Shown here: positions 1 through 7,847 of the stretch, in pieces
How positions within the stretch are numbered: position 1 is the stretch's first letter
Layout: each line of letters begins with the position of its first letter
Assembly: GCA_035299065.1 (NCBI GenBank)
Contig: DATGXI010000139.1
Location: 1-35,772, forward strand
Direction of reading: 5' to 3'
From: DASPJQ01 sp035299065
GTDB taxonomy: Bacteria > Bacteroidota > Bacteroidia > Flavobacteriales_D > UBA2798
DNA length: 35,772 bases
Notes under the pieces: generated by a model
Told to the model about the DNA's origin: nothing
Database searches by the model: none
The model's input: the letters and a program-made list of their open reading frames with translations, nothing else
Made by a program: the position numbers and the translations under genes

Positions 1-1020
1 AATGAAATTGATTATTCCAACTATTTGTTTCCAAGCCGTAACGTAGCGGCCTTTGCCGAAAATATTTTCAGGATAAAGGATAAAATAACAATAACCCCCG
101 GTGCACGTTTTGAATACATTGACACGCGTTCAAAAGGTTACTATTACCAGCGAAATTTTGACCTGGCGGGTGATACCTTGCTTGAAGTAAAGAATACCAC
201 ATCAACACAAAGCCAGCGTAACATTTTTCTTGGCGGAATAGGGGTGAGCTACAAACCAAAACAATGGATTGAATTTTTTGGAAATTTCAGCCAAAATTAC
301 CGCGCCATTAATTTTTCGGATATTGCTATTGTGAACCCGAATTTTAAAGTGGATGCAAATATGAAAGACGAAAATGGTTATACCGTTGACGGAGGATTTC
401 GCGGAAGTGTCAATAATTGGTTGTCATTTGACGTAAGCGGATTTTATCTTTCGTATAAAAACAGAATTGGTGAAATTTTTAAGGTAGATGAGTTCTCTTA
501 TAACATCATACGCTTTCGCACCAATATTGGGAATTCAAGCAATTATGGAATTGAGTCGTTTGTTGAACTGGATTTAATAAAAATAATAAACGATTCAAGT
601 AACTGGTCACTTCCTGTGTTTTTGAATTATTCATTTATTGTGGCGTATTATGGCAGCAGTGAACAAACAGCGGTAGAGGGCAAACGCGTTGAATTTGTTC
701 CGCAGCAAATGGTGCGTTCAGGGTTCAACCTTTCATACAAAAAATGTTTTGTTTCGTATAATTATTCTTACATAAGCGAGCAGTACAGCGATGCAACCAA
801 TGCTGAAAAAGTGCCCAATGCCATGTTTGGTCTTATACCGGCTTATTGGGTAATGGATGCTGGTGCGGGTGTTGAATATAAAATGTTGCGGGCAGAATTT
901 CATGTAAACAACCTCACCAATAATTTTTATTTCACACGCAGGGCCACGGCTTATCCCGGTCCGGGTATTATTCCTTCAGAGTTGAGGAATATGTATTTTT
1001 CGTTGGGCATTACGTTTTAG
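1..1020 (+). CDS. TonB-dependent outer-membrane receptor, C-terminal part (partial)
   Basis: The reading frame is open from base 1, so the 5' end lies outside the window; about 339 residues of the C-terminal beta-barrel are visible. Alternating hydrophobic/polar strands with many Tyr, Phe and Asn, the strand 'TPGARFEYID', and the last residues 'YFSLGITF' ending in Phe at the stop are typical of TonB-dependent receptor barrels; a terminal Phe is the signal read by the BAM machinery. The strand pattern recalls FecA-type ferric siderophore/dicitrate receptors, but the plug and TonB box are not in view, so the ligand cannot be named. It faces the convergent CotH-type gene across a 204-bp gap containing low-complexity repeats. 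Family call is fairly sure; substrate is inference. Confidence 0.85.
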   Translation, partial: NEIDYSNYLFPSRNVAAFAENIFRIKDKITITPGARFEYIDTRSKGYYYQRNFDLAGDTLLEVKNTTSTQSQRNIFLGGIGVSYKPKQWIEFFGNFSQNYRAINFSDIAIVNPNFKVDANMKDENGYTVDGGFRGSVNNWLSFDVSGFYLSYKNRIGEIFKVDEFSYNIIRFRTNIGNSSNYGIESFVELDLIKIINDSSNWSLPVFLNYSFIVAYYGSSEQTAVEGKRVEFVPQQMVRSGFNLSYKKCFVSYNYSYISEQYSDATNAEKVPNAMFGLIPAYWVMDAGAGVEYKMLRAEFHVNNLTNNFYFTRRATAYPGPGIIPSELRNMYFSLGITF

Positions 1021-1038
1021 CGTCTTACAGGAATGGTT

Positions 1039-1100
1039 CACGCAGACAGCGCGGAAATCGCAGACATAATGTGCTCGCAGAGGCGCGGAGACGCAGAGAA
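1039..1100. repeat. Low-complexity 'CGCAGA' word repeat, intergenic
   Basis: Two blocks (1039-1065 and 1073-1100) are built from variants of CGCAGA, GCGCGGA and GCAGAG words. They are degenerate rather than a clean tandem array, and lie in the gap between two convergent genes. No open frame of interest covers them. From memory, similar word-like strings occur between genes in many environmental bacterial genomes; I cannot check this here. Confidence 0.5.
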
Positions 1101-1187
1101 TAACACTCTCACAACGACACAACGAATTCGAAAAAACATTGGGCGTATTCAGTTAGTTATGGGAAGAAACAGTGCACGCCTTGTATA

Positions 1188-1216
1188 ACGGAGAACAGAT
1201 GACAGAGAACGGAGAG
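1188..1216. repeat. Low-complexity 'ACGGAGAACAG' word repeat
   Basis: Variants of the word GAGAAC/ACGGAGA occur three times in 29 bp, ending 8 bp before the stop codon of the CotH-type gene. It is unrelated in sequence to the CGCAGA block in the same gap. The rest of the gap (1101-1187) shows nothing recognisable. Confidence 0.45.
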
Positions 1217-1224
1217 CTATCTTC

Positions 1225-4200
1225 CTACGGTGTCACCACAATAGGCCATTTATTCCGTATCATTTGCTGTCCAGTTGAGCTGTTGGTTATTTTTACAAAG
1301 TAAATCCCGGAATTTAACCCGCTAAGATTTACACTTGTTGTTAATTCGCTTCCATAAGCTACAGGACTGGTAACGGCTGCGCCTTTTGCGTCAACAACAA
1401 AGAAACTAAACCCATCGCAATCCAAATACGGGAAGGTAATTTCGAGTTGACGTGTGCTTCCGTTGTAGTTGAATTTAGCTTTGTCAATGCATTGCTCTTC
1501 TTCGCCCCAATAACATTCAGGTCGGTAAGCCCAGCCTGGCGAACCTAAATTACAACCCGCAAACCAATTGCTTCCATCGTTCACATCATTGGTAAAACCA
1601 TAAGGTTCCAGTGTTTTACCACCGCCATTTGCCTCAGCCGGCCACCCGTTTGCTTTATCATACCAAACTGAATATTGAATGTTGCCGCTCGAATCGTATA
1701 CGCGAATCACTTCATCATCATTGGAAAAATTAAACGCATAATTTCCGGTAACGGTTGTAACTGGATAATGAATATAATTGAAAAGAGCAGTGTCTTTTGA
1801 AACCACATAATATTCCCCTGGTTGTAAATATAAGTCATTTGGCAAGGTATAGGCATTCCCGTTTTTGCTGTCTTTCACAACATAGCCGCTTATATTTATG
1901 CTGTTTGATGAATTGTTATGCAGTTCAATCCATTCACCTGTGTTGCTTGATGGGTTGTAATTGATTTCGGAAATAACAATCGGTTCTGCACATGGGCTGT
2001 GCGTTGTTCCCGGTGTTCCATACATGCAACTTGTTCTCCATGCTGTTGGTAACAGGAAGTTGGTGTAATCGCTTTCAATCAATTCCATGGTGCGCCCGGT
2101 TTCATCGGCTGCGCGTTTCCATGGCAATGTATCGCAATACTGAAAATTCCAAACCAATTGATTTTTTTGGTTGTACAATTTAATTGAATCACCGGTTCCT
2201 TCCAGGTTGAACCAATCGCTTATTACTAATTTGCTGGTGTCAAATGTTGGGTAAGCGGTTATAAATTTGGTAAAATCTTTTGCAAGTACAATTGATTCGC
2301 CTCCGGCAATTTTCAACCCGTCTTTAAAACGATAGCGTTGATATGGTGTGTTTCGCTCAATGTAATATCCTGTTAATTCAATGGCGCTTGTTCCGGGATT
2401 CCATAATTCAATCCAGTCGCCACAATCAAATCCATTGTCACTGTGGTAGCTAACTTCGCTTGGCACAACAGTGGTTGGGTTACTTGAGCCTGTAAATACA
2501 GCTGTAAAAGTATCGTTGGCGTCAATATTCAGGTTTAGTCCTGCTGTTGTGGTCAAGCCAATTTGAGTGTTCGGATCCCAATGATCAAACGTATAGCCTG
2601 GATTTGCATAAGCAGTTATTGTTACAGGATTTCCATCAAAGTAAACTCCGTTCCACGGATAATTTGGTGGAATAATGGTTGAGATCTTAATGTATCCTGC
2701 ACCGGCCGGAGAAACGTTTAAAGTAACGGTTACCTGTTTTACCAATCCAAAATCAGCAATCAGGTTATTGCGGTGATTGTTTTTGCGCGAGTTGTTAAAC
2801 GTGGTCATGTTTGCATACTCGGCATTTATACCTGCCACTCCGCTATTGCCCCATAGTATTTGTTGTATTTGAACTGCAATGTACATGGAGTCGCGGGTGC
2901 GTAATTTATGTTTATTGAATTCAGCGGTTTGAAAAATGGTGTTCATTAAGTCGGCATTCCTGTTCAGGAAAAAATTTGCATACACCGGATTTTCCAGTGC
3001 CTTTTGCAAAATGTTGGATGTATATTGTCCCGATGAAAGGTAACCGGGTAAATAATCATCGGTTACGGCACCGTATCCCAAACCAAAGTCAACATCCCAC
3101 AAGGCCCAGCGCCATTTTCCATAGGGAGCTTTCTGATGCCAGAATTTGGTGTTGTTGGGATAACTGGCCCAGTCACCGTTCCCAAGGTATAATTCACAGG
3201 CAAGGTAATCGGTAAAATTCCACAGGTCAATTACCGAATCAAGGTATTGGTAAAATGTAGGTGTGGTGGTGCTTGTGCTAAGGAAAATGTTGTTATGCAT
3301 GATCATAAAATCATCGGTTGTTCCACCAATAGCATTTAACCCGTTATAAGTGTGTGAAAGCACATCAATGTTATCAGCATCTATGCCATGGTTTGCGGCA
3401 ATGTAATCTTCGTCCTGGCGTTCGCGTATTTCCATATGCCCCCAAAATATTCCATTTAAAAAAATATACGAAGGTTCATAACCCATATAATCAATGTTGG
3501 TTGATGCGCATAAACGATGCATAAACCCATCACGTGATCGGCCATCACTATAGTCATTACCTCCGTTTCGCAAATTAATGGCGCTGTAAGTTTTTACAAA
3601 TGGTTTATCAGGTATGAGCGGAAAATCCATTTTTTGCGTGTCGTATTTTGATTTTGCCAATAAGCGTAAACTTTTTTGGCTTTGTGCGCGGCTCCAGCCT
3701 CCATGTATTTTCAATCCTCCGTCAAGGCTGAATTTTAATTGTTTGTCTTTGTGAAAATACTCCACGTGCATAGGGCGTTCCCAGTTCATCCAGAAATTGG
3801 ATCCCCAATACGGGTAATTGGCCGAGTCGGCACCGTAACCCAACACATGTATACCATAAGAAGCGTCCCATAAATTAACCGAATCACTTACAATGCTGAA
3901 AACAGGTAAATCAAAATTTTCATTAATCAAATACGTACGGGTTACAGTTCGTGAAGGCAATTCGGTAGCGCTTAAAGGAAATACCCGTGCACGTATAACG
4001 GTGCTGGAACTTACGTTTATTGGACCGGCATACAGTAGTTCAGTATTGTCAGGGTCATCCCCATCCAGGCTGTAATAAATAGTTCCGCTTGAGCCGGGGG
4101 CCAGGCTAAGGGTCACAAGCTGTGTGCCGGGATAATAACCTGCTGCAAGGTTAAACACGGGGTCGGCAACATATCCTGAGTAACAAGTGCTGGTTGTATT

Positions 4201-5247
4201 TGCTGCATTGGGGGTGGGCATAACTGTAATACACCAGGTGGGTGCTCCACTTGGAATTCGCAAATAAGAGCAGTTCATGGTCATTGCCGGGCAGGTAACT
4301 GTATCAGTTATTATACTGCCATCTGACAGGTAAATTTTTTCGCCATCGCCATTTATTTTAAAGTTGGCATGTGGGATACTGCTGGGTGTTACATTGAAAA
4401 AAGACGGTACCGGACCAAAATAGGACGTAGCGCTTCGTATACCAAAGCTCAACCATGCGCGTGCGCTTAAGTCCGATGAAAAAATATCGGTATTGTGAAC
4501 CTGTATGGCAAGAACATTGGTACCGTTTACCATTGCGGTTTTGAGTAAATCGTGATCAATGGTGAATTGTTCAGGATCGCCACCGGCATACATAATGGCC
4601 TCATGGCTGGCTGATGCTGCTCCATTGTAAGGTGGGTTTACACCTGCCAAACCAAGGTTGTTGCGTGCAATTTCAACTCCATTTAGGTAAGCAACAAAAC
4701 CATCGTCATAGTCAATGTGAAAAATGGCATTTTCAATATCAGCCGTATCGCTAATGGTAAATACGTGGCGCATGTATACAGAAAGGGTGGGTGCTATGGT
4801 TGTTGCATCATCACCATCACCATAACCCAAACCTCCGGTGCCTGTTGACCATCCGCTTGCAGAAAAACCGGGATTTGTCCAGCTTGCTGAGGGTTCACTT
4901 GCAGGCAAAAGGTATGTCCAGGTGTTTCCTTCGTTAACAGCGGTTTCATAATGATGAATGGTGCTTTTGCGGTTTTTACCGGAGGCAAAAATCAAATAAT
5001 GTTCATTGGTTTGTAAAAACACGGGAGGTAGCTGGTAGCGGTTTAATTCGCTGTTTTTATCGCTTAAAAAGTAAGTTGACAAATCAATGGAGTCAGGCCC
5101 ATTATAAAACAATTCAATAAATCCGGGGGTATCTCCGTCTTCATCGTAAATAACCATTTCGTTGTTATTGGATACCTCGTTGATGAAAAGTTGTGCGTGT
5201 GAAAAATGAAAACCCAATAAAAGAGCCAGTGTAAAAATTCTCCTCAT
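1225..5247 (-). CDS. Secreted CotH-kinase / lamin-tail-domain protein with probable T9SS sorting domain
   Basis: 1,340 aa with a signal peptide (about 1-18, cleavage near SHA|Q). Visible modules: lamin-tail-like beta domain (20-100); a beta-sandwich region (100-280); a chitobiase C-terminal-like module with 'IYYSLDGDDPD' (374-440); a CotH-type atypical kinase domain (about 447-790) with 'KIHGGWSR', 'FLNGIFWGHMEIRERQDED' and the metal-binding 'WDVDFG' near 719; an InlB B-repeat-like segment (837-915); two more lamin-tail domains, 'PSEVSYHSDN...DWIELWNP' near 929 and 'ISEINYNPSSNTGEWIELHN' near 1090; and a C-terminal segment with 'LSGLNSGIYFVKI', typical of a type A sorting domain for type IX secretion. 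CotH proteins in spore formers phosphorylate coat proteins; the target here is unknown. It stands alone, convergent with the receptor gene and divergent from the lipoprotein gene. Domain calls are confident; export by T9SS is inferred. Confidence 0.85.
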   Translation of the reverse strand: MRRIFTLALLLGFHFSHAQLFINEVSNNNEMVIYDEDGDTPGFIELFYNGPDSIDLSTYFLSDKNSELNRYQLPPVFLQTNEHYLIFASGKNRKSTIHHYETAVNEGNTWTYLLPASEPSASWTNPGFSASGWSTGTGGLGYGDGDDATTIAPTLSVYMRHVFTISDTADIENAIFHIDYDDGFVAYLNGVEIARNNLGLAGVNPPYNGAASASHEAIMYAGGDPEQFTIDHDLLKTAMVNGTNVLAIQVHNTDIFSSDLSARAWLSFGIRSATSYFGPVPSFFNVTPSSIPHANFKINGDGEKIYLSDGSIITDTVTCPAMTMNCSYLRIPSGAPTWCITVMPTPNAANTTSTCYSGYVADPVFNLAAGYYPGTQLVTLSLAPGSSGTIYYSLDGDDPDNTELLYAGPINVSSSTVIRARVFPLSATELPSRTVTRTYLINENFDLPVFSIVSDSVNLWDASYGIHVLGYGADSANYPYWGSNFWMNWERPMHVEYFHKDKQLKFSLDGGLKIHGGWSRAQSQKSLRLLAKSKYDTQKMDFPLIPDKPFVKTYSAINLRNGGNDYSDGRSRDGFMHRLCASTNIDYMGYEPSYIFLNGIFWGHMEIRERQDEDYIAANHGIDADNIDVLSHTYNGLNAIGGTTDDFMIMHNNIFLSTSTTTPTFYQYLDSVIDLWNFTDYLACELYLGNGDWASYPNNTKFWHQKAPYGKWRWALWDVDFGLGYGAVTDDYLPGYLSSGQYTSNILQKALENPVYANFFLNRNADLMNTIFQTAEFNKHKLRTRDSMYIAVQIQQILWGNSGVAGINAEYANMTTFNNSRKNNHRNNLIADFGLVKQVTVTLNVSPAGAGYIKISTIIPPNYPWNGVYFDGNPVTITAYANPGYTFDHWDPNTQIGLTTTAGLNLNIDANDTFTAVFTGSSNPTTVVPSEVSYHSDNGFDCGDWIELWNPGTSAIELTGYYIERNTPYQRYRFKDGLKIAGGESIVLAKDFTKFITAYPTFDTSKLVISDWFNLEGTGDSIKLYNQKNQLVWNFQYCDTLPWKRAADETGRTMELIESDYTNFLLPTAWRTSCMYGTPGTTHSPCAEPIVISEINYNPSSNTGEWIELHNNSSNSINISGYVVKDSKNGNAYTLPNDLYLQPGEYYVVSKDTALFNYIHYPVTTVTGNYAFNFSNDDEVIRVYDSSGNIQYSVWYDKANGWPAEANGGGKTLEPYGFTNDVNDGSNWFAGCNLGSPGWAYRPECYWGEEEQCIDKAKFNYNGSTRQLEITFPYLDCDGFSFFVVDAKGAAVTSPVAYGSELTTSVNLSGLNSGIYFVKITNSSTGQQMIRNKWPIVVTP

Positions 5248-5515
5248 GTTTAGTAATTGTGTAATAAATATAATGAAAATGTTACTTGGAAAATCAGGTT
5301 TTACATGAGCAGGCTGGGTTTGTTGACGGGTGTATTTAACAAGGGACGCCCCAAAAGTTAAAAATCATTGACCGCCATGTTAGGGGCACGTATAAAAACC
5401 GGCTTTATTTTTCGTATGAGATAAACTGTTAATATCGTTGTTCTTTGTTGTTTTTGAGCTTGTTGCCGGTCATTTTATTCTATTTTTTGTGCGTGCTTCC
5501 TTCAGGTATATTCTA

Positions 5516-5523
5516 TACATTTG
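5516..5523 (+). promoter_or_regulatory. Candidate Bacteroidota -7 promoter element (TACATTTG)
   Basis: TACATTTG matches the Bacteroidota -7 consensus TAnnTTTG exactly and ends 18 bp before the lipoprotein start codon, implying a very short leader. A TTTG at 5486-5489 could serve as the -33 element, but the 26-bp spacing is longer than usual, so only the -7 box is a good match. The rest of this 294-bp divergent gap (5248-5541) shows no gene, and I found no matching element for the CotH-type gene on the other strand. Confidence 0.4.
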
Positions 5524-5541
5524 AGGTAAATAAAAACACCC

Positions 5542-6243
5542 ATGATCAAACCAATTAGCTTTTTTGCCTTGTGCATATTGTTAATTGCCTGCGGTAAAAA
5601 CGGGCCTAAAAAAGGTACCCAGCTTAAGGGGCAGGACGCCCTGGAGTACCTTGCTGGTTCTGATTTCAAAACCTGGAAACTTTCAAAAGGACATGATTAT
5701 TACGAATATTTGCAATTTGATTCAAAGGGTGGCTGCATGTACCAGTCAGGTAATATGGTTAGGTACGAAGTGGATAAAGACAGTTTGGTTGTAAAAGAAG
5801 GCGCTGAAAATTTTCCCTATAAAATTTTGTACGTAAGTGAAAATATGTTTAAAATGACCCAACCGGGACACGATACGCTTTTGTATAAAACCATTGACAA
5901 ACCGCTTAAGGAAGGACAGTATATTGGAAAGAAAATAGATCCGAAATGGATGAAGGGTAAATTTGGTACAACCTGGAAATTTGAGGAGGGTGAAAAAGTA
6001 TATTCCTTTATGAATGACGGAACTATTATTGATGCGGTGTCGTTAAAAAAAGTGGATACCTGGAGTGTAAAAGATTCAGTTCTTCATTTCGGTACAACCA
6101 AATTTGAGATTTTTCGTCTTTCACCAGTGTTTTTTGACTATGACGTTTTTGGCATGACCATTAAATTGAATTATTTGTGTGAAGCCAATGCTGACGGTTC
6201 TCCGGTCAGGAAACTCTCAGAAACGAAAACAGAAGGGTTGTGA
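5542..6243 (+). CDS. Putative lipoprotein with two-fold internal repeat
   Basis: 233 aa. The N-terminus has a hydrophobic stretch followed by a lipobox 'LIAC|G' (Cys17), so it should be lipid-anchored in the periplasm or outer membrane. The mature part has two similar halves about 100 residues apart: 'WKLSKGHDYYEYLQFDSKGG' at 45 and 'WKFEEGEKVYSFMNDG' at 145, each followed by a strand pair ('RYEVDKDSLVV' and 'TWSVKDSVLHF') and a hydrophobic strand. This looks like a duplicated small beta domain, in the manner of lipocalin-like domains common in Bacteroidota. No catalytic motif is visible and I do not recognise the family. It has its own candidate promoter and meets the next gene tail to tail across 32 bp. 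Confidence 0.75.
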   Translation: MIKPISFFALCILLIACGKNGPKKGTQLKGQDALEYLAGSDFKTWKLSKGHDYYEYLQFDSKGGCMYQSGNMVRYEVDKDSLVVKEGAENFPYKILYVSENMFKMTQPGHDTLLYKTIDKPLKEGQYIGKKIDPKWMKGKFGTTWKFEEGEKVYSFMNDGTIIDAVSLKKVDTWSVKDSVLHFGTTKFEIFRLSPVFFDYDVFGMTIKLNYLCEANADGSPVRKLSETKTEGL

Positions 6244-6275
6244 TAGCTGCTGTTATATAGTTTACACTTGTTGCT

Positions 6276-7586
6276 TCAGGCCTGTTGAATTCTGAATTTT
6301 CTAAAATCAATCATTGATACACATATAAAAATTATAAACGGCAGGGCAGGCACTTTATACCTCACCAGGCTGCCAAAATTAGCTGTAGCCAGCCCAATTA
6401 TGGTGCATAAAATTACAATAACCAGGGTGCAGCACAGAATCATGTTTAGCTGCTTTCCATCTGGTTTTTGAAAAAATACAATGGCTAAAACAAATGAAAC
6501 CATTATGGTTAGTGATTCCAGGGCTGATAGCATCATGATGGGGTTTCGTACATCCAAAATAGTTGGTTGTAGTAAACCTGCATAAAAAGCACGGGGTGCC
6601 ATTTTAAGCAAACCGCTCCATGTGCTTTCAATGTTTCCAATGTCAAATGTACTGCCTGCCTTCATGTATTCACTCAGGCGTACAAAGTCACCGTGTTTTT
6701 GCGATATAAGTGCAGGAATGTTGTAATTGGGATACAAACTGTCAGCTATGCTTAAACCCAGTATTCCAAACAGTACCACGCTTAAGTAAACAAGGCCAAC
6801 ATACCTGTTTTTTGTAATTGAGGCAGCTATTAAACCGGTAAGCCCGGCAGCTAACGCGGCAAGCACATATGATTTTAAGAACAAGGCAAGTATGAGTGAA
6901 ATAACAGCAAGAAAAATGTATGTATAGTTCTGCTTCCTGTTTATCCATAAACATACCAGGTAAAATATATTTCCCATGGCAAAAATGAGCACACTTTCCT
7001 TTAATGCCCCTGCGCTCCAAAAGTTAAGTGAGGGAAACAAAAACAGGGCAAACGCCAGTATTTTGTGTTTGTTTTGACTGGCAAACAGCGCAAACCCTTT
7101 GAAAAACGACATGATGCCGAAGAATGAAATGAAACTAAAAAACAGTTCATGCACGTGAAAATAACCGAATGAAAAAAGACGCATGGCTGCGTTTATGCGA
7201 ATCATGGTATGGTTGTCATTGTACACCTGGGTTTCGTACTGCCTGAACCAATGGTTCATTTTTGAATAATAGGCATTGGTAAAATGTTCAGTATCGTTCC
7301 CAATACCAAACAGCATTTTGAAAAAGTCGGCAGGTTTTTCCCAAAGGGCCCGGGTCATGTGGTAACTGTCATCAAAATATTTGAAAATATCGGCATCCTG
7401 GTGCACCCTGTAGTAATAAATATAAATGAGGCTAAGGCTTAAGCCCAGGAATACTTTATAAAGTAAAAAGGTGGTGATTAATTTTTTGGAGATGCTTTCA
7501 TGCGTAAAGTGGTTCCACCTGCGCACCAGCCAAATAATAATGGCCAGGTAAACCAGGGTGAGGGGAATTCCCCATGCATGTTCCAT
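6276..7586 (-). CDS. Polytopic inner-membrane protein (EpsG/glycan-polymerase-like, function unknown)
   Basis: 436 aa with roughly ten to twelve hydrophobic segments spread from residue 8 to near 430, separated by short basic loops. A large soluble loop (about 60-135) contains 'DADIFKYFDDSY', and another (about 295-345) is amphipathic. The near-C-terminal 'NFGSLVRYKVPALPF' and the mid-protein 'GALKES' recall uncharacterised Bacteroidota membrane proteins resembling EpsG or O-antigen polymerases and GT-C enzymes. These motifs suggest a role in surface polysaccharide assembly but do not prove one. No glycan genes lie beside it in this window; it is transcribed away from purL. A different membrane-protein family remains possible. 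Confidence 0.6.
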   Translation of the reverse strand: MEHAWGIPLTLVYLAIIIWLVRRWNHFTHESISKKLITTFLLYKVFLGLSLSLIYIYYYRVHQDADIFKYFDDSYHMTRALWEKPADFFKMLFGIGNDTEHFTNAYYSKMNHWFRQYETQVYNDNHTMIRINAAMRLFSFGYFHVHELFFSFISFFGIMSFFKGFALFASQNKHKILAFALFLFPSLNFWSAGALKESVLIFAMGNIFYLVCLWINRKQNYTYIFLAVISLILALFLKSYVLAALAAGLTGLIAASITKNRYVGLVYLSVVLFGILGLSIADSLYPNYNIPALISQKHGDFVRLSEYMKAGSTFDIGNIESTWSGLLKMAPRAFYAGLLQPTILDVRNPIMMLSALESLTIMVSFVLAIVFFQKPDGKQLNMILCCTLVIVILCTIIGLATANFGSLVRYKVPALPFIIFICVSMIDFRKFRIQQA

Positions 7587-7618
7587 GGTGCAAAATAAAG
7601 ATAAATCTATTTGTTTTT

Positions 7619-7645
7619 GCCACAGATTAAACAGATTTCCACAGC
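7619..7645. repeat. 'CCACAGATTAAACAGATT' word repeat, intergenic
   Basis: A short string in which ACAGATT and CCACAG each occur twice, located between the divergent membrane-protein and purL genes. It is unlike the other repeat families in this window. It lies upstream of the chosen purL start and is non-coding. Confidence 0.4.
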
Positions 7646-7753
7646 GGTATGAAGGAACATGTGTTGCGGGTTATTCATGTTAATAATTCATCAAATGAGC
7701 CTGCCTAAAAAAGTTACTTGCCTGTTCAGGGCTGATTCTATTGAAGTTCCGTG

Positions 7754-7822
7754 TCTCAAACCTCAAATCACACTTCTCAAATCTGTTAATAATTCAAATC
7801 CCTTAAATCAGTTCCTAATCTT
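7754..7822. repeat. 'CTCAAATC' word repeat in the purL leader
   Basis: About 70 bp made of variants of CTCAAATC, TTCAAATC and TTAAATC. It ends 25 bp before the purL start codon chosen here and so would be part of the purL leader. The upstream ATG at 7659 reads through this block; that translated segment looks unlike protein, which helped decide the start. Confidence 0.45.
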
Positions 7823-7847
7823 AATTTTAGCTCGTCAAATTATAACT

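Noticed and set aside
1101..1224. In-frame extension beyond the CotH-type gene stop, as seen for the patatin
   Set aside because: The frame is open for about 19 codons, but the translation is low-complexity repeat with no protein-like sequence; the sorting domain already ends the protein.
7659..7847. Longer purL reading frame starting 63 codons upstream
   Set aside because: The extra residues are read from intergenic word repeats and do not resemble PurL; the family start fits ATG 7848.
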